A stretch of 64,000 nucleotides of DNA from Rhynchonema sp. JSB1_4. Taxonomy: Eukaryota > Nematoda > Chromadorea > Monhysterida > Xyalidae. Both the position numbers and the translations under genes were made by a program. Positions 37,379 to 52,300 of the stretch are shown in pieces (positions within the stretch are counted from its first letter, which is position 1; every line of letters begins with the position of its first letter). The stretch covers positions 1 through 64,000 of the forward strand of contig JASAMV010005964.1 of NCBI GenBank assembly GCA_030248065.1. The letters are read 5' to 3'. Under the pieces are notes generated by a model, which was not told where the DNA came from, ran no database searches, and was given only the letters and a program-made list of their open reading frames with translations.

Positions 37379-40300
37379 GGAACCGTATAAACGACATTCA
37401 TAAAAGGGGGAACGATACAGCTTTTTTGTTCTTTGTATCGCAACGAGAAAAAAACCCCACAATAACTACTGGATCTCAACCCACACGGGTTTATTCAAGA
37501 CTGCTGAGCTGGTATCCAACTGCCACGACAAATTTTTTATCCCTACCATGACCGCATAATGCTAATGTTCAACCAAACCCAACCGGGTGTCGGTGATCGA
37601 CTGCGTGATTGCGTCTGTGGTTGAGCAACCGGACTTTGTTTGTGCATCAAGCCAACATCCGACAATCGTTTGTGTTGTGTGCTCGGCGGCAACAGTTGCA
37701 CGCCATCCGATGTTGAAATTGATCTGCGAACATGACAATCCAGGTTTTCACATGTGACGACAATCAACAATTTCGAGTCATATAAAACAAAACAATTTAC
37801 CGCGGTATGAATGTTTGTTTGTGCATTGAGGCACCAGGTGTCATCAACAGTCCAGCACCGGTCGTGGCCGGCGCCAACTCGGCTGATTGTCGTTTGCCGC
37901 TCACACGTCGATGCAGCAAATGAGATGTTTTTCTGAAAACCAAGTGAAAGGTTATCAATTTTTATGATTTTTTAGTCATAGATTATCCAGCAAAAGACGA
38001 ACCTGTGTGGTGGTTGTAGTGGTCGGCGTCGTATCGGATTCTTTGTGTATCCCTTTTTGCGTGCCATTTTCCCAACTGCTCTGCGCGGTGCGCCTGTTTT
38101 GATGCTGGTACTGGCCAAGGGCGTGACACGCAGAGAAACCTGAAAACATGGTCAGTTTGGAACCAACGTGTTTTACATTAAATGACGTCGCCACATAAAC
38201 AGAAAATAAGATCACAATATAATCTGACCTGTTCACCGCTGGACAACAACTTTTGCATGAGTTGCGTGTGTGTCAAGTTCTGCACCGCGTCACCATTGAC
38301 GGTTGTGATCAGATCTTCGGACCTGAGTCCCGCCTCGTATGCTGGCCCGTCGACGTCAACCTGCAATGTAAAAATCGAAATTGCAAAAAATTATTTTTTA
38401 TCCGGAAATATTTCCGTTTCGCAGCCGTGCACGTATGTACCTGTGTGGCAATGTGTTGTATGGTGAAATACTCGGACTCGGCACCCAAATACACTCGCAC
38501 TGAGCGCAGTGTGAACCCGTATCCTTGTGCACCCCGTCGTATTGTCATGGGCGGTTTGACGCTGCTGATCGCTGGGGAGAGATCGACGTGCGCCAGACTG
38601 CGACGACCTATGTAAGTGTTCGATGGATGAACAAGACAAAGTACATCTTTCGAATAACTTATTTCAACACAATAATACGTTATCCGAACCGGGACTGGCA
38701 TCCCTTGAGCTCGTGCTACTGTTGCTCGGTGACGGGGGTGGCGCTGCTGATCCGCTTAGCACACGTGATAGCAACGGACCGGACAGGGAACCGGAACCCG
38801 TGGAACTGCCACCTGATGACAACGGTGCACTTGATGGGGCGCCACCAGTGCCTTGCGACCCTGATGGTGGGATAACCTGCCAGTATGAAATAGAGTTTTG
38901 CTCGCATAGACGAGAAAGTGACACTGAAAATCACTGATGTGCCACCAACCAAATGCAATGAATTTGATTTACTGCTGCCGGCACTGCCCCTGGACGGAAT
39001 ACGTTCCCGTCTGAACACAACTTGACTGTTGGGCGATGGCGGCGCGGCCGAGCTCTGAAAAACCGCAATTTGGCTTTTGCTTTGGCAAGACGGACGAAGT
39101 GACGGGTCCACAACGCAGGTCACAGACAACACAAGGATCCAACCAAATGGTGTACCTGTGCGGCCGTGACGGACGTCTGTGGCGACAGTTGTTTCGGACT
39201 GGGTTGAAGCACACCGTGATGATGATGTTTGCGATAGGACGATCGACGCGCAGCTGTGGGCGGTGGGGTGCGATCGCCACGACATTCGCTCATTGGGGGC
39301 ACCGGGGGTGACTGAATACAGATAATTGGGGGAAAATGACTGTGAACGCTAGTATGATATATGTACTGTTGAACTAATGGTAACGCATGCTAATGACACC
39401 GGGAGATTTTATGGGCAAAATGGATTGTAAAACGTTGAAGCAAGTTGTTTCACAGTATTGCTTTCAGGGACGCCAGTCCACCCATATGATCGCGTGCTTG
39501 CACAGCAGCCACGCGCAGACGGGCTTGCGAAACAGCTTCTGTCAAGCACCTTACAATGAACTAAGTTTTGGTTGACCGAACAGAATGAACAACATTGGAA
39601 GTCACGGGTGCGCATCCAAAAAATAATCGTTATATTATGTGAGCTAGTCTCACATATCAAACATCAATTGACAACAATCGAAGCCAACCTGTGCAACATG
39701 TTGTTGTGTGCGTTCATCAACCGGGCTCAGCTCCTTCAACAATTCAGCGGCTTGATGTATCGGATCGTTATCAGCATCGATCGATATCGCTACACGCGGC
39801 AACGGCATGTTCGACGTGGAACCAGCGTCTGATGCGACACTTGATGTCGATGTCAGTGTTTGCGACCGGGCTCGCGCGTCCGCTGTACAAGTTGGCAATG
39901 ACCATTTTGTCAGCTCAGGAGTACTTCGGGCGCCATGACAGCAACAGCAATTCAAGTGCTTACCGTCTTTCCCGTCCTTGGACACAGCTGGACTCAACTG
40001 CGCGGGGGAACGACGTTGTTCGCCATCTGAAAGTCCTATTTGGATATAAACATGGTCATTGAATGATCAAAATCAACAGAGAAACACAAACTTTAGCCGT
40101 ACCTTGCGAAGTATCCGTTTGCTGTGCTTTGAGCGCCTGTTGATGTTGCGACTGCAGCAGGGCGTGCTGGTGCGCCGAGATCTCCAATGGTCCACTGCCT
40201 GCAAACAGAGTATTATTATGTATTTCAAAATGAACTTGTTGATCATTATCGTGCTCGGTTGTTCATGACAGTATGATGAATCAAAACAATAGGAACACCC

Positions 40301-43300
40301 ACCAATATCCAAACTACCACTATCGGTGCTGCTCACAGTGTTTTGCAATGGTGTGCCACTACCACTGCTGCCCAGCGCTGACGATCGGTGCGACGAAAAA
40401 CGACGACGCAGGAAAATCGCCTGCATTGGCAAGGAAATACGTCGTGGTGGTTGAATTCAGTGTCAAACATGATTATTTTATTTGCAGTTGTCCGCAAAAT
40501 CACCCAATAAACTTCAGCCCGCTCTCACCATCGGTATCTGCGAGTCCACCGTGCTGCCACAACGACTGCGATCTGACGGCGGTACATCGACATCATGGCC
40601 GATGCCCGATTCGGCTGCACTGTCCTCCGATTGCGCCGACACTTTGCGATCGAGCAGCGCTTGGATCTGCAACGAGACACATTGTGCGCATTTGAGCAAC
40701 GATCGATCGTGATGCCAATTTACCGGATTCGGTACATCGGACGGAATGAGGAAGGAATGTCGCGGCGAGGCACAACTGCTGAACGACGACAACATGGGCG
40801 ATTGACTGCCATCTGCATCCATTGATTGGTCGTCGTCACCGGACTCGATCTCGTGATTGTAACGATCGGCACGCGCTGCAATCAGTTTGGCTTGCGATAG
40901 CATACAGAACTGGCCACACATACACCACACGTTTCCTCAACTTTGTGCATCTTTGGAATGAGACTCAGTTTGTCAAGTCTTTCAGCAGAATTGTGATGTG
41001 CAATTATACTGACCAGGAGAAAAGTTGTCCATTATCAGGGAACAACTTTCATATGATCAAAACATCTCCGCCAACATACGGTTCAAATGAAAATTAGACG
41101 CAAAAATGATCCGCAAAGACGCAAAGATGAGAAAGGTGCCATGCACACCAGACGGGACTCACTGTCGAAATAGCTGGTGTCATCCTCTCCCTCCAGATTG
41201 GGCACGAATTCAGCCTTCTGCCTGAGCAGTGCATTCCAGCAGACATTTGAGAAGAACGGATGTGATTTCAGCTCGACCGCGTCACTACGAGTGCTGCCCA
41301 GCCGATCAATTGGATTCTGAGGCGGTGGAAGAGGATAATGCACAGACGAACATCTTTAGGATCTTGAAAAGGGCTCTCGAACCTGTTGCAGTAAACCAAG
41401 CACCAAATTCTTAGCATTATCCGGGATACAGTATCCGTCGTCCTCTCCGGGCCACACAATGTTTCCTGGAAACGAGCCAAGAAATGTGCCACAAGGAATA
41501 AAACGGACAATTTTTCAAGCTCCATCTGCCATACCTTCAAACTTCACATGCAAAATGCATACCTTCAACAATTGCACCAAACAATTCCTCGGGAGTGTCA
41601 CCCATGAACGGCGTCACACCACACAGAAACTCGTACATGATCACACCCAGTGCCCACCAATCAACCGGACGACCTGCATGATCGATAGTTAGTTTGGCCA
41701 GCAGAAACAAACTACGCAATCTAATTAACCAGCTAAAAACCATATAACCAACCATAACCGCCTTGTCGCAAGATCACCTCGGGTGCCACGTATTCTGGCG
41801 TGCCACACAGTTGTTTATCCTGAAAAGAATAAGAGCAAATAAAGTATTGGACAAACAAATTAAATTTCAATCAGACAATCAGTCAACCTGGAACTGCTGC
41901 GTTTCATTCACATCCACATAATACCCCTCACAAACGAGCGTCGTTCGATTCATCATTCCGATGCGCGACAAGCCAAAGTCGGTCAGTTTGATGTGGCCCA
42001 TGGCCGTGATGAGCAAACTGTGTGCGAACATTATCAAGTAGCTAAGTGAGAACAGAATTGTGCAATATTGACTACATCGTCTAGTCTTCAGAGAGCACCT
42101 GTCAAAAGCACTAGCACCAGATGGCCACGTGATCCACAGAAGTGAGAGAGCTGATCTCTTTGCTCTTGTATACCATCACCATTGCTGCGCGAATCAAAGA
42201 AACAAGGTTTGACATTAGTGTGACCAACTTGTCAGGTTTGAGATCGCGATGTACAATTCCGCAATGATGCAGGTACTCGATGGCCAACACCGTCTCGGCA
42301 ATGTACAATCTGACGAGGTCGACCGGCAGTGCGCCGACGCTCTTCAGTAACGAAGCACAATCGCCGCCCTCCACGTATTCCAGCACAATGCACAGGTGTT
42401 TCTGCAGAATTATTGGGTACTGAAATACCTATGGGATGTAAAGAACGGAAACCGGGTCCATACTTTTGTCTCGAAACTGCCATAGAACGAGACGACGAAT
42501 GGGTTGTCGGTGAACATAAGAATGTCGCGTTCGGCGTACACCTGAATCAGCAAGGCATCCTCAGGCTGATTTGACGTGAAACATCAAACAAAATGGTCAA
42601 ACCTGTTCAATCATGTTCCTCATTGCCAACGTTGTCTTGTTGAGTTTTTTCAACGCAAATCGATTGCGCGTCTCAATGTGTCGCACCAAATACACGGTGC
42701 CGTACGCACCGTTGCTGATGATCTGCAATAATGAAGTAGAGAAATGTGGAAAAAATATTGAAACCTAAGGTTATCAACCTTGAGTTGTTCAAAGTCCTTT
42801 TCCTCTGGTGGTCTGTGCACAGGAAGGGGTGACGGCTGTCGCAGTGCACCACCAGGCGTACCACCGCCCCCATCCCCCTGAGCACCCAATGTATCGTTGT
42901 TGATCACGTAGTCGAACGACATGTCACCTTGAATAAAAAGGCAAGAATTATTTTCAAAATGTCAAACAGCATGGAATGCAAAAGAATCAAACCTTGATCC
43001 AACGACATTGAGTTGTTGGCAGTTGACATGGCCGACAAACTGTTCGGTGTGGCGGGCGGCGGCGATCGGTCGGGATCCACCAGTGGACCGCTTCGATCCA
43101 GACCCAATTTCGACACAATATATTGTGGCAGATCGGGCACACGAGCATCAGCACAACCCAACTGCTCGCGAACATGGTCTTCGGCTTGCTCGAGGATATG
43201 GTAGAACTTTTCCGGGTCGAATTCCTGCAAATTCACAAACAATGAGTTTATTTCGAGAATATGTTTTCAAAAAATACAAATCGATCAAATAAATGGGACC

Positions 43301-46300
43301 AACAAGACATTCCAACAGTCGCGCTGGCCTGGCGACAATCATCAGCACTTCTTTCACCAACGAATATAGATAATTGAAACACTCCGGGGCGCATTTCTCG
43401 CGGGCCTGCAATGGTTTGAATTGGACCTGATTGATGATCACACCACATATTAGCACTAAATGACAACGTAACCCGAACAAGCCAACAAAACTGTTCACCT
43501 CGATCAATGTCTTGTCCAGGTTTTCCGACAATTCACAGAAGTAGTCGGTGCTGAGCACCAGCTGTCGACTGCGCGCCAGACAATCGGCCGCCAGCTCGAC
43601 AATCTGATGATGCAGAAAACGGGTCACTCCGTCCATCAGCATTTGACGGGCCGCATTGCTACCGCTCGTACTCGCTGCAAACATTGCAATGAATTTGTAT
43701 CGTTGCTTTAGAAAATAAGGCACAACACTTGGTTACTAGAAGGACTGGTCTTGCCTTGGTCACACAGGATCACAAGACCTTTAGTGTTTATTTCTTTTTT
43801 TTCTGATGCCACAAATTTTGACCAGCGTAGAGGTTATTTGTCAACTTCTACACTGGCCGAAATTACTGTTGTTACTTGTGCAAATATGTTATAACAGCTG
43901 GGGGACTGTTTATGAAAGATAATTTGAGGAAAGAGCACATTGAAATAGATACCTAAGCCACAGCCACTAACCAGCTTCGGCCCCGGCAGGTAACTCCAGA
44001 CTCTCGCCCTGATGATGTAACTGGGGCATGCTGCTGATGGTGCCTGATAGCGGACGATTGACAGCAATGAATTTCTCCAGTTTTTCGTCCATTTGTTGAC
44101 ACGCCTGCAAAATCAATACCATTTTCTGTCTAAACTCAACATCGAAAATTGTCCAAAATGTTGGTCATACTTTCGGAAATCGCTGTTTGTACACATGATT
44201 TCGTAGCGCCTGCGTGGAATTCGACCGTTCCAGTGATACTGGGCTGCTGCAACAAGCAAAATTTGTCTAAATATTTTTTCGCAAAGAAAACAAGACAAAA
44301 TTCAATATCACACACAACGTCAAGAAAAATACAAACATTCTAAAAAATGATGCCAAAACGTGGTCAGTTTAGTGGGTAGAATAACAGTGGAAAGGCAAAA
44401 TTTGCATGGGAGAGACAAGGAGGCGTTCTGAATTGAAAGATGCTGCAAACAGTCGGTAAACGAGCAAGCACGGAGATTGGGAATCCACAAGATGATCAGT
44501 CATTAAACGGAATCAGAAATAGGATATACTTGCGTATTTTTCCGCAAAATATATTTTTGGAAAAAAAACCGTTTTTTTCCGAAAAAAAAACCGTTTTTTT
44601 CCAAATATTTTTCCAGTACTTAAGGATACCCATGGTCCAAAAATGCCTATTTTGGAGAAAATTTTGTCGGGAAATGGCCTGAAATATGCTAAAAATGCAC
44701 TTAGAGATTAAAAAGTGCTCATTTTGAACTGTTTAGCACCGATTTACATTAGTTTTGACAACATCCTTTCGTAACCCTTGAAAATATTTCGGAAATTTTT
44801 GGAAAAAAACCGTTTTTTTTTCAAAAGTTGCCACTTGGAAAAATTTCCGGAAAAATAAAAACGTATTTTTCCGGGCCTCGGAAAAAAACGGTTTTTTTCG
44901 GTTTTTTTCGAAAAAAAAAACGGTTTTTTTTCCGGCCCGCAAGTATAAAATAGGACACAAAAATCTAAAACTCATTTTCATAAAAAAGACAAAGGGAAGA
45001 AAGGATCACGACAAGTTGCTAGGGGAACACGATTTACTCAAGTCAACCAACGTACTTTTCCAATGCACCAGAGCTTAGATTAAGCCAGGCCAAATGGCTG
45101 AAACAATGAGGGTATAGAAATCAAATGTTACAGGGCTATCTAAGGGCGAACTTAGGTTAAATCCGGCATCCGGAACCCGGAAATAATTTGCATGCAAAAA
45201 TACAAAACATTTCAGGGCTCCGGAGATATTTCCGGAAAACGCAAGAATTTACATGCAAAAATAATGCGTTTTCCGGAAATATTTCCGGATTCCGATTTCC
45301 GGATTCAACCTAAGCCCGCCCTAAGGGTTTGACAGGAGTATGTATACAGCGGGATGGGCTAGTAGGGATCTACCTTGATTTTCGTAGATTGAAGAAAAAC
45401 GCAAGATACATATGCAAACAGGATGGGGCCCACTAGTACAAGTTTAACCGAAATGGGTCCGGGGTGGTGACGAAATAGGACTCAAACTCAGCACAACCGT
45501 GCAACATGCAGTCAACACTAACTTCAAAGATCGGGATCGCGGGCGCGCATTGGGCGTTTGCATCAAAAGCAGTGATGGTGACACCGTACCTGGAACAGTT
45601 GGGTTTTATCAGAGCCGCTGAATAAGTGACAATCGCAGTGAGTATAGCAAACGCAGTTGAAATTCCACACAAACCATCCTCCTGTTGAAACATCATCTGG
45701 GCACTGCCATGTGCGAGTGGTGTGTTTGTGCTGTTGCTTGTCTGTGGCGCCGGATCAAAGGCGTAGTAACGGGACGCACTCACACGCAAGTCATCCAATG
45801 CAGCCGCTATACGTTCTTGTGACGAATATTGGGACTGGAAATGCAGCACAGACAAATTATGGCTTCTGTCTGTCAAGTAAGCAACTGCATGGTACAGGTG
45901 CTTTTTATCTTTACATCTGTGTCCGCCCACCAGCAATTACTTGTGGGAAAAGATACAATTTGGCCAATAAGGCGCAGTCGAGCGAACTTAGCACAAATTC
46001 TGCAAATGCGAAAAGCTACCAGCTACAGCTCTACAGGCATGAAACAAAGCTGCAGTGAGATTTGTCAGCAAGAAAACCTCATATAAAAAGAATGAGCTTG
46101 TACGCTGGCTGTGGTGTAATTTGATACCGCCATGCCAACTGCATCTGTTTTTTGGCTTCCTTTTCTCGTTACCTATGGATTGTGTGTCAATCAACATGTA
46201 TCTGTAGCATTCTTTTGTATTTAGTGTGGCAGTTTGCACATACAGTATATGTACACTGTATATGCATTGAAAGACGACCAAAAAGCCGTTACGCAAAGCG

Positions 46301-49300
46301 CACGCTGGGCACCAAAATTTTTGGCATCCACGGAAGCGGTTGCGGACAGTAGCAGCAGTCAGCAGACAGAGATGAAGTTTGTAAATACTTGGTTAGACAG
46401 TGATTTGTGACGGAGACGCTGCACTAATTTTGACCAGCGTATGACTAGTTTCGCGAGTACTAAGCAAAAATGGGTGGCAGACCTTTGCAGCACATGCAAC
46501 ATAAACACAAGCAAAAAATTGAGAAACGCAGCCGCCAAGATCCGTAGTTGCGAAAAGTCGAAGGGGCCCAATAACAGAAAAGAGCAATATTACTCACCGA
46601 CATTGCACTACCGGAACGTGGCGTGCCGTAGCCACTTGACGATGGGAGACTGGCCAATGACCATCGACGGGTGTCCGGTGCAGTGGATGGACGCATGGCC
46701 ACACGACTGTGCACGCCCAGACGGCCACCTGAAATCAATAATGTGTTTCATATTTTTCATCACATGAGTTTTTATCTGGAAACAACTGTCAATGACAAAC
46801 AACCTGACGCAGCGGCAATGGGCATGCGATTGGGCGAGCGACATCTGGGTGGCAGCACCGGTGACGTGTTCGGATTGAAACTGCGTCGACTGATGCGATG
46901 CGAATGACGACGCACGACGCGCAGCTCCTTCTGAAACATTTGAGTTTGTGTCATCCCCGCTTTAACAACCAACCGGTCGTCTCTATCCCTTTTCAATTCG
47001 ACAATATGTCTAACTTTCAACTGCGTCAACGCGGTGGGTGCAGCCGAACCGACCGATGTGGTCAACGTCAATCGAACGTGTCTGGGTGTCATGTCGCAAC
47101 AGGATATACTACGGGTGACTGGCGACGATTGAGTAGTGGCGATCGTTTGATGCTGTCGTTGGGCACTGGATTGTTGGTGCTGCTGCTGCTGCGACTCACC
47201 GGCCACACTCGCCGATTGGTGCATGCCACCAGCGGCACACAGTCCGGCGCTCAATGTTCGCGACGCAGCGTCACGTCGACGCCAGGCCTGTCGCAACATG
47301 GTCGGGAAACGTTGCCAGGGCGAATCGGGCGTACGCGGCGGCAACTGACTGGCTGTTGATGATGACAACGTGTCGTCACTGGCAACTGCACCAACACAGT
47401 ACTCGAACTGGCCGGTGAATGATTTGGACAAGGGCAATGGCGGTGGGGCCAGACTGGATGGGTGCCGATTTGGATCACGCTGTTGTTGATTGTTGTCGCC
47501 GAACGAAGACGCCATCGACAGGTAATCGGCCTCGAATTGGTCCGAATCCGACATCACCGCAACTGATCGTCTGTTCATTACGACGATGGTCCGATCCAAT
47601 AAAGTCAATGCCCTTGACTACGCATCAGCTGATGCTGGCATTCGACAATAATGTCATCGTGCTGTCGGAGACCAAGCAGCAGTGTTCATTTCCGAAAATT
47701 GCCACCATTGAGCTGGTGCCGGTCGGTACCTTGTGAAAAACAGTTATCGTTTTTGCGAATTCAAGGACTCTGATTTTCAGCCGCGCGCCTACGCGACAAC
47801 AAATGTTTGCTTGAACATGGTAGGAGGCTGGACAAGCGCTCAAACTCAAAGCAGCCAGCCAAGTAATGTTGTTTGGTAGCAACCAACCAGCCAACCAACG
47901 ACCGACTGGCTTACTCGTTTAAATGAAAGCTTGCTTCAACGACAGGCCGGGGCACAAAAAATGTTCATGTGCACGCACGCACGGGCCTATCAGCATGTCA
48001 GGTCCATTAAGACGATCGGTTGGGTTGCAGGCCGAGTTGGCAAGCACATTTATTGCTTGACAGTGAACACAATGCATCCAGCTATAGAACGGCGCCATTA
48101 GCTCGGCAACGCCCGCACGCAACTAATATGTTCGCTAAAGATTTGCGTTTGGGAAATGCCATTTTTAAAGGCATTCCCATTGACCTACAGGGTAGCGAGG
48201 GGGTGACAGGAAGCGCAGTTGGTCTGTGGTGGCATGTGTACCGAAATAGCAACACAGTGAACTTGCAGCAATGCAATGCTGTTGTCACCCACCCAAACGT
48301 GTGCGCACTTTTCGGCCGCGTGGGCGTCGGCGAGTGTGCGTATACAAGTACTACGGTATTACATTCACAACGTGCACATGAATGGCGCGCGCCAACACAT
48401 GTGAACCTCACAGAGCTCGTATATCTGTGCGTCTAACTGTACGAGCGTACTTTTTGCACACGCCGCGCGACGACTGCCTCATGTTTCGCGCCTGTGCCGA
48501 AAAATCAATGTCAAACTCACTGTTGGTATACTGTATGGTATGGTATGGCCAGCGCGTGTGTGGTACAGTGAACTAAGGCACATTTATGTGCACTGGCAGC
48601 CTCGCATGGCTAGTCGGGTTGTTTTTTGACGTCGCAAGCTTTGGCGACTGGTTCAGGTGTGTCCACGCGAGAAAATTTCAATTTCTGACTTCGAGTCAAG
48701 CTTCGATTCACCGCACAAATAAAGAATGCCACATACTATTTGGTTGTCGACTGAATGCAAATATTCCCGGCGTTATTACCAACTCTGTCTTTGGCACACT
48801 TATTGCATACCAGTAATAAACAATCAGATCACGAATTGGCATGCATGACCATGGCCTTTGTCGAAAATATACAGAAAATAAATCAAACAGCGATAGTGTG
48901 GAAAATACTGTATATTACAACTAACGGCTGAGCAACACTGAATTGAAACTAACACTTGGACCTCAGAAATTTAACGACGAGCCATAACATATCGCAGAGC
49001 CACTGTCCAAAAGATCCGTCCACGCAGCATCAGACATTTCTGAGAACCAAGACAGGCTAATTTGTATGTACACAACTGACGACGGCACATGAGAAACATC
49101 TTGGCTTGTAGCATATGCACGTAATTATGGGCATAGACATCGCTGTAACCGTAAGTACTGTGAATGCGAAACAGCGAGAATCCGCAAGTTCACATGTACA
49201 CAGCTCGAGCACAAGCCCAAAACTGCAATCACAATCATGAGCAATGTGTTTGTGTACGTCTTGGTGCGCCCAACGGATATGTATGCACATGACCAGATCT

Positions 49301-52300
49301 GCTGAGCATGAACCAAGCGTTGCTCGGACAAGACGTAGGTATGGTCAGGCAGATAGACACATGTTTACGAACTGCTACCGGCAAGGCTTGTTGTTATTCA
49401 AGCAATTCATATTGCGTGTCGAACTTGAGTGATGATCGCAGAAACAGCTTTCGCAGCTCGCATGCTCGCTTGAACTAATCATCTACCATCTGACAAGTCC
49501 ACAAGCTTGTTGCTGCATAACACACGACCGGCAGGCCGCCTTCAAGCCAAACTTGATGGATAGCATCAATGTGTGTGCGCTTCATTGAAAAAAACGAAGT
49601 TCATTAAAAAACGAAGTTATGAATTAAATAGTAGCCGACAGACAGCCTGCTGCCGCCAGCTGTTGCTGTGTGGCACACCGAGCTAATCAGTCCGGCTTCA
49701 GCACAACTTTATGACGTTGGTCAATGGCAACGTCTGGGCACACCTACTGCAAGCAAGGCATGTTGTGTCGATTTTATTAACCCCGTGAACTTCAGCAGCT
49801 ACCTTGCTGTATCAGGAGACTCCCAGTATCATCATGGTCTACTTTGAGCTGGAAAAACCTTGAGGCTCACTGACTCGATGCGTCACTTGGGTGAGCCACA
49901 CGGCTTCAGCCTGAGGGACTGTGCAATCCATCCTTGCAAGCACATCCATTCCGCATGTTTATGTCCGCGTGTTTCACTGGTGCGGTACAACCACCGAAAT
50001 AGTATCTAAGCTTGGGCACAGATGTGCCCAATAATTCAAGTGCATTATGGTAGCGCTCCCAACGGGGATTCATGAATGCATCGATCACAAGCTGTATTGC
50101 GCATAAACGCGGAAGTTATACTTTTCGCCCCAAAACTTCGTTTGCCGGCGGTCGTATCCATTTTGTGCGCTCATTGTGGTTTATCCATCGAGATATGTGT
50201 GGGCGGGTGTGTCGGTCTGGTTCCTTGCATCCTTTCATGGATTGGCCGAATCAAAAAACCATCGGTCCACGGCTGCACCGCTTCTTCACTACTAAGTTCA
50301 GACATTGACATTCCCACGTTGCTTTCTCAAGATACAAATCTTTGAACAGTTCTTCGAAACCATGCCTTTGTTCCCTCACAAATGTGCAAACAAGAACAAC
50401 ATGTACGTGCATCACTTACGTTGCGAAATTTGACGACGGGCGGTGCGACCAACCGCGGACTGACATTGAATGGTGCAGCGCTCAGGCTCAGACTCGAACT
50501 TGTCGTTGCCACGGGCACTGGCGCCAAATTCATCGCTGCACCTGCGCACGGAGTTGCGTCAGCCACCGAGCTGAAAAATCAATTTTATTTTGTCCGAAAT
50601 ACGACGAAATAGTAAATACCACTCAATGCTGGGTCCGGACCAGGTGAATATAAGGCAGCATCCGGCCAAGCACCGACCTGCTAATCGACGCAGCCCGACT
50701 GGCCAACTGCGGACAGGAATGTCCGAGTGCACGCCGGCGCATTGCCACTAGATTCGTGCTGCTGTCGCTCGTTGTCGGCACATCTGCAACGATATAATTA
50801 TTTGTTTCTGGATTTTAACACCAAGTTCGATCGAAAACTACTCCACGTCTACGACTTCAGACCTACGACATCATAAACCGATCAGACCTGCGGAGGTCAT
50901 TTTTCGCTTTCGCATTCGACTCAGATGCCATAGTGCACGGCCGCTCATTTTGACTGATGAATTATATGGTAGTTTAGATTCAGAGAACCGGGTTCTCAAC
51001 CGCAGAAAACAAACGTACTGCTGCAGCTATTTTCACATGTGTCAAATGCAGGCGAATATAATTGAAGCATCACACAGAACCGTGGATATGACAAGATTGT
51101 GCCAATTAGTTCTCATACGCAACAAGAAGACTCTCAAATTCGATACTGCCGGTTTCCGCCCGCCTATCTATGTACTGTACGTAGTAAGTGGCTCGCCCAG
51201 ACATGCCTCGCTACCCTTCAATTATACGTATGTGTGTTGGAAATCAGATCATTGTTTGAAGGATATTCAAGTTTCTCTAATATTTTGAAGCAGTTGGAGC
51301 ACTGCAGGGTAAGTAGCAGTATCTGGGCGTGTGGTCGCTCCCCGGGTCAAAGGACAATTAAAACTAAAAACTATTATCGTTTCGGAAGGAATCCTATTTC
51401 CGACTTATTAACCGAAACAGAGTCTGGGCATCTGATGCCTCCTGAAAGCTAATTTTACACAAACGTAATTGACACTGTGTGCCGCGGCCGAATGTACTTT
51501 ATGTGAACCAGGCACACTTTTGTGCGATTGCCGACATCATAATCGAATTATGTCTCCCTCATCCTGACCTGTCATCAACATGACTGGCGGTGATCCAAAT
51601 CCGTACGGCGGCGGCGAGTCCACTGAGCCAACCGTCGAGGAATGTGATACTGAAATAGAACAACAAAGCCAATCAGCACACGCGTTAATTTCGTATTTGA
51701 TCTGACGGGTATTTGATAGATAAATTCGCTTACTTACAGTCACAGTCAATGTAAAAAATTATTCCGGGGTCCATGGAGGATTATTACAAATTCAATGACA
51801 AGGATAGAGTCATGGCAAGTGTTGAGATCGTGACCGCTTACTCTAGCTTACTTTCGTTTCACACAGAATGCTAAATAAATGCGCAGCCGAAAAAATTGGC
51901 GCCTTGGGCATGTGCGGCTCTGTCGGGTGTTGACAAACAGTCCACCATGACGTAAGTCCGATACGCTATTTGTCTTTTTATTAATCAATCAAGCCTTGTG
52001 CTGAATGAAAACTATGAGCAAGTGAGTCAAGCGCTTATCAACTGAAGCGAGCGATGTGGACAGGAAATTAACAATCCGGTCCGTTGCTAATAAACACAAG
52101 CACGACGGCAGTTTTGCCGTGCAGGCAGACACTTCTATTCAAACCGCCTGAATATAGGTGAAAGCAACCGTTGGCCGTTTGACCACGAAACACAATGACG
52201 CAAACATGAGCGGATGCCGAGAAGTTACGAAATGAGAACAGGCCATCGCCAACGAAATCTCTCCCACAAACAAAAGTAGTCAGGCAAACCGAGACGCTCA

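Noticed and set aside
45433..45936. A 167-codon minus-strand open frame that could be taken for a single-exon gene.
   Set aside because: It contains two MAST exons (45834-45675 and 45589-45523) in different frames, with intron between; the similarity to MAST settles it.
48146..48180. Short hairpin around GGGAAATGCC...GGCATTCCC considered as a small RNA.
   Set aside because: The stem is only about nine to ten pairs, with a mismatch and no extended precursor; far too short for a microRNA.
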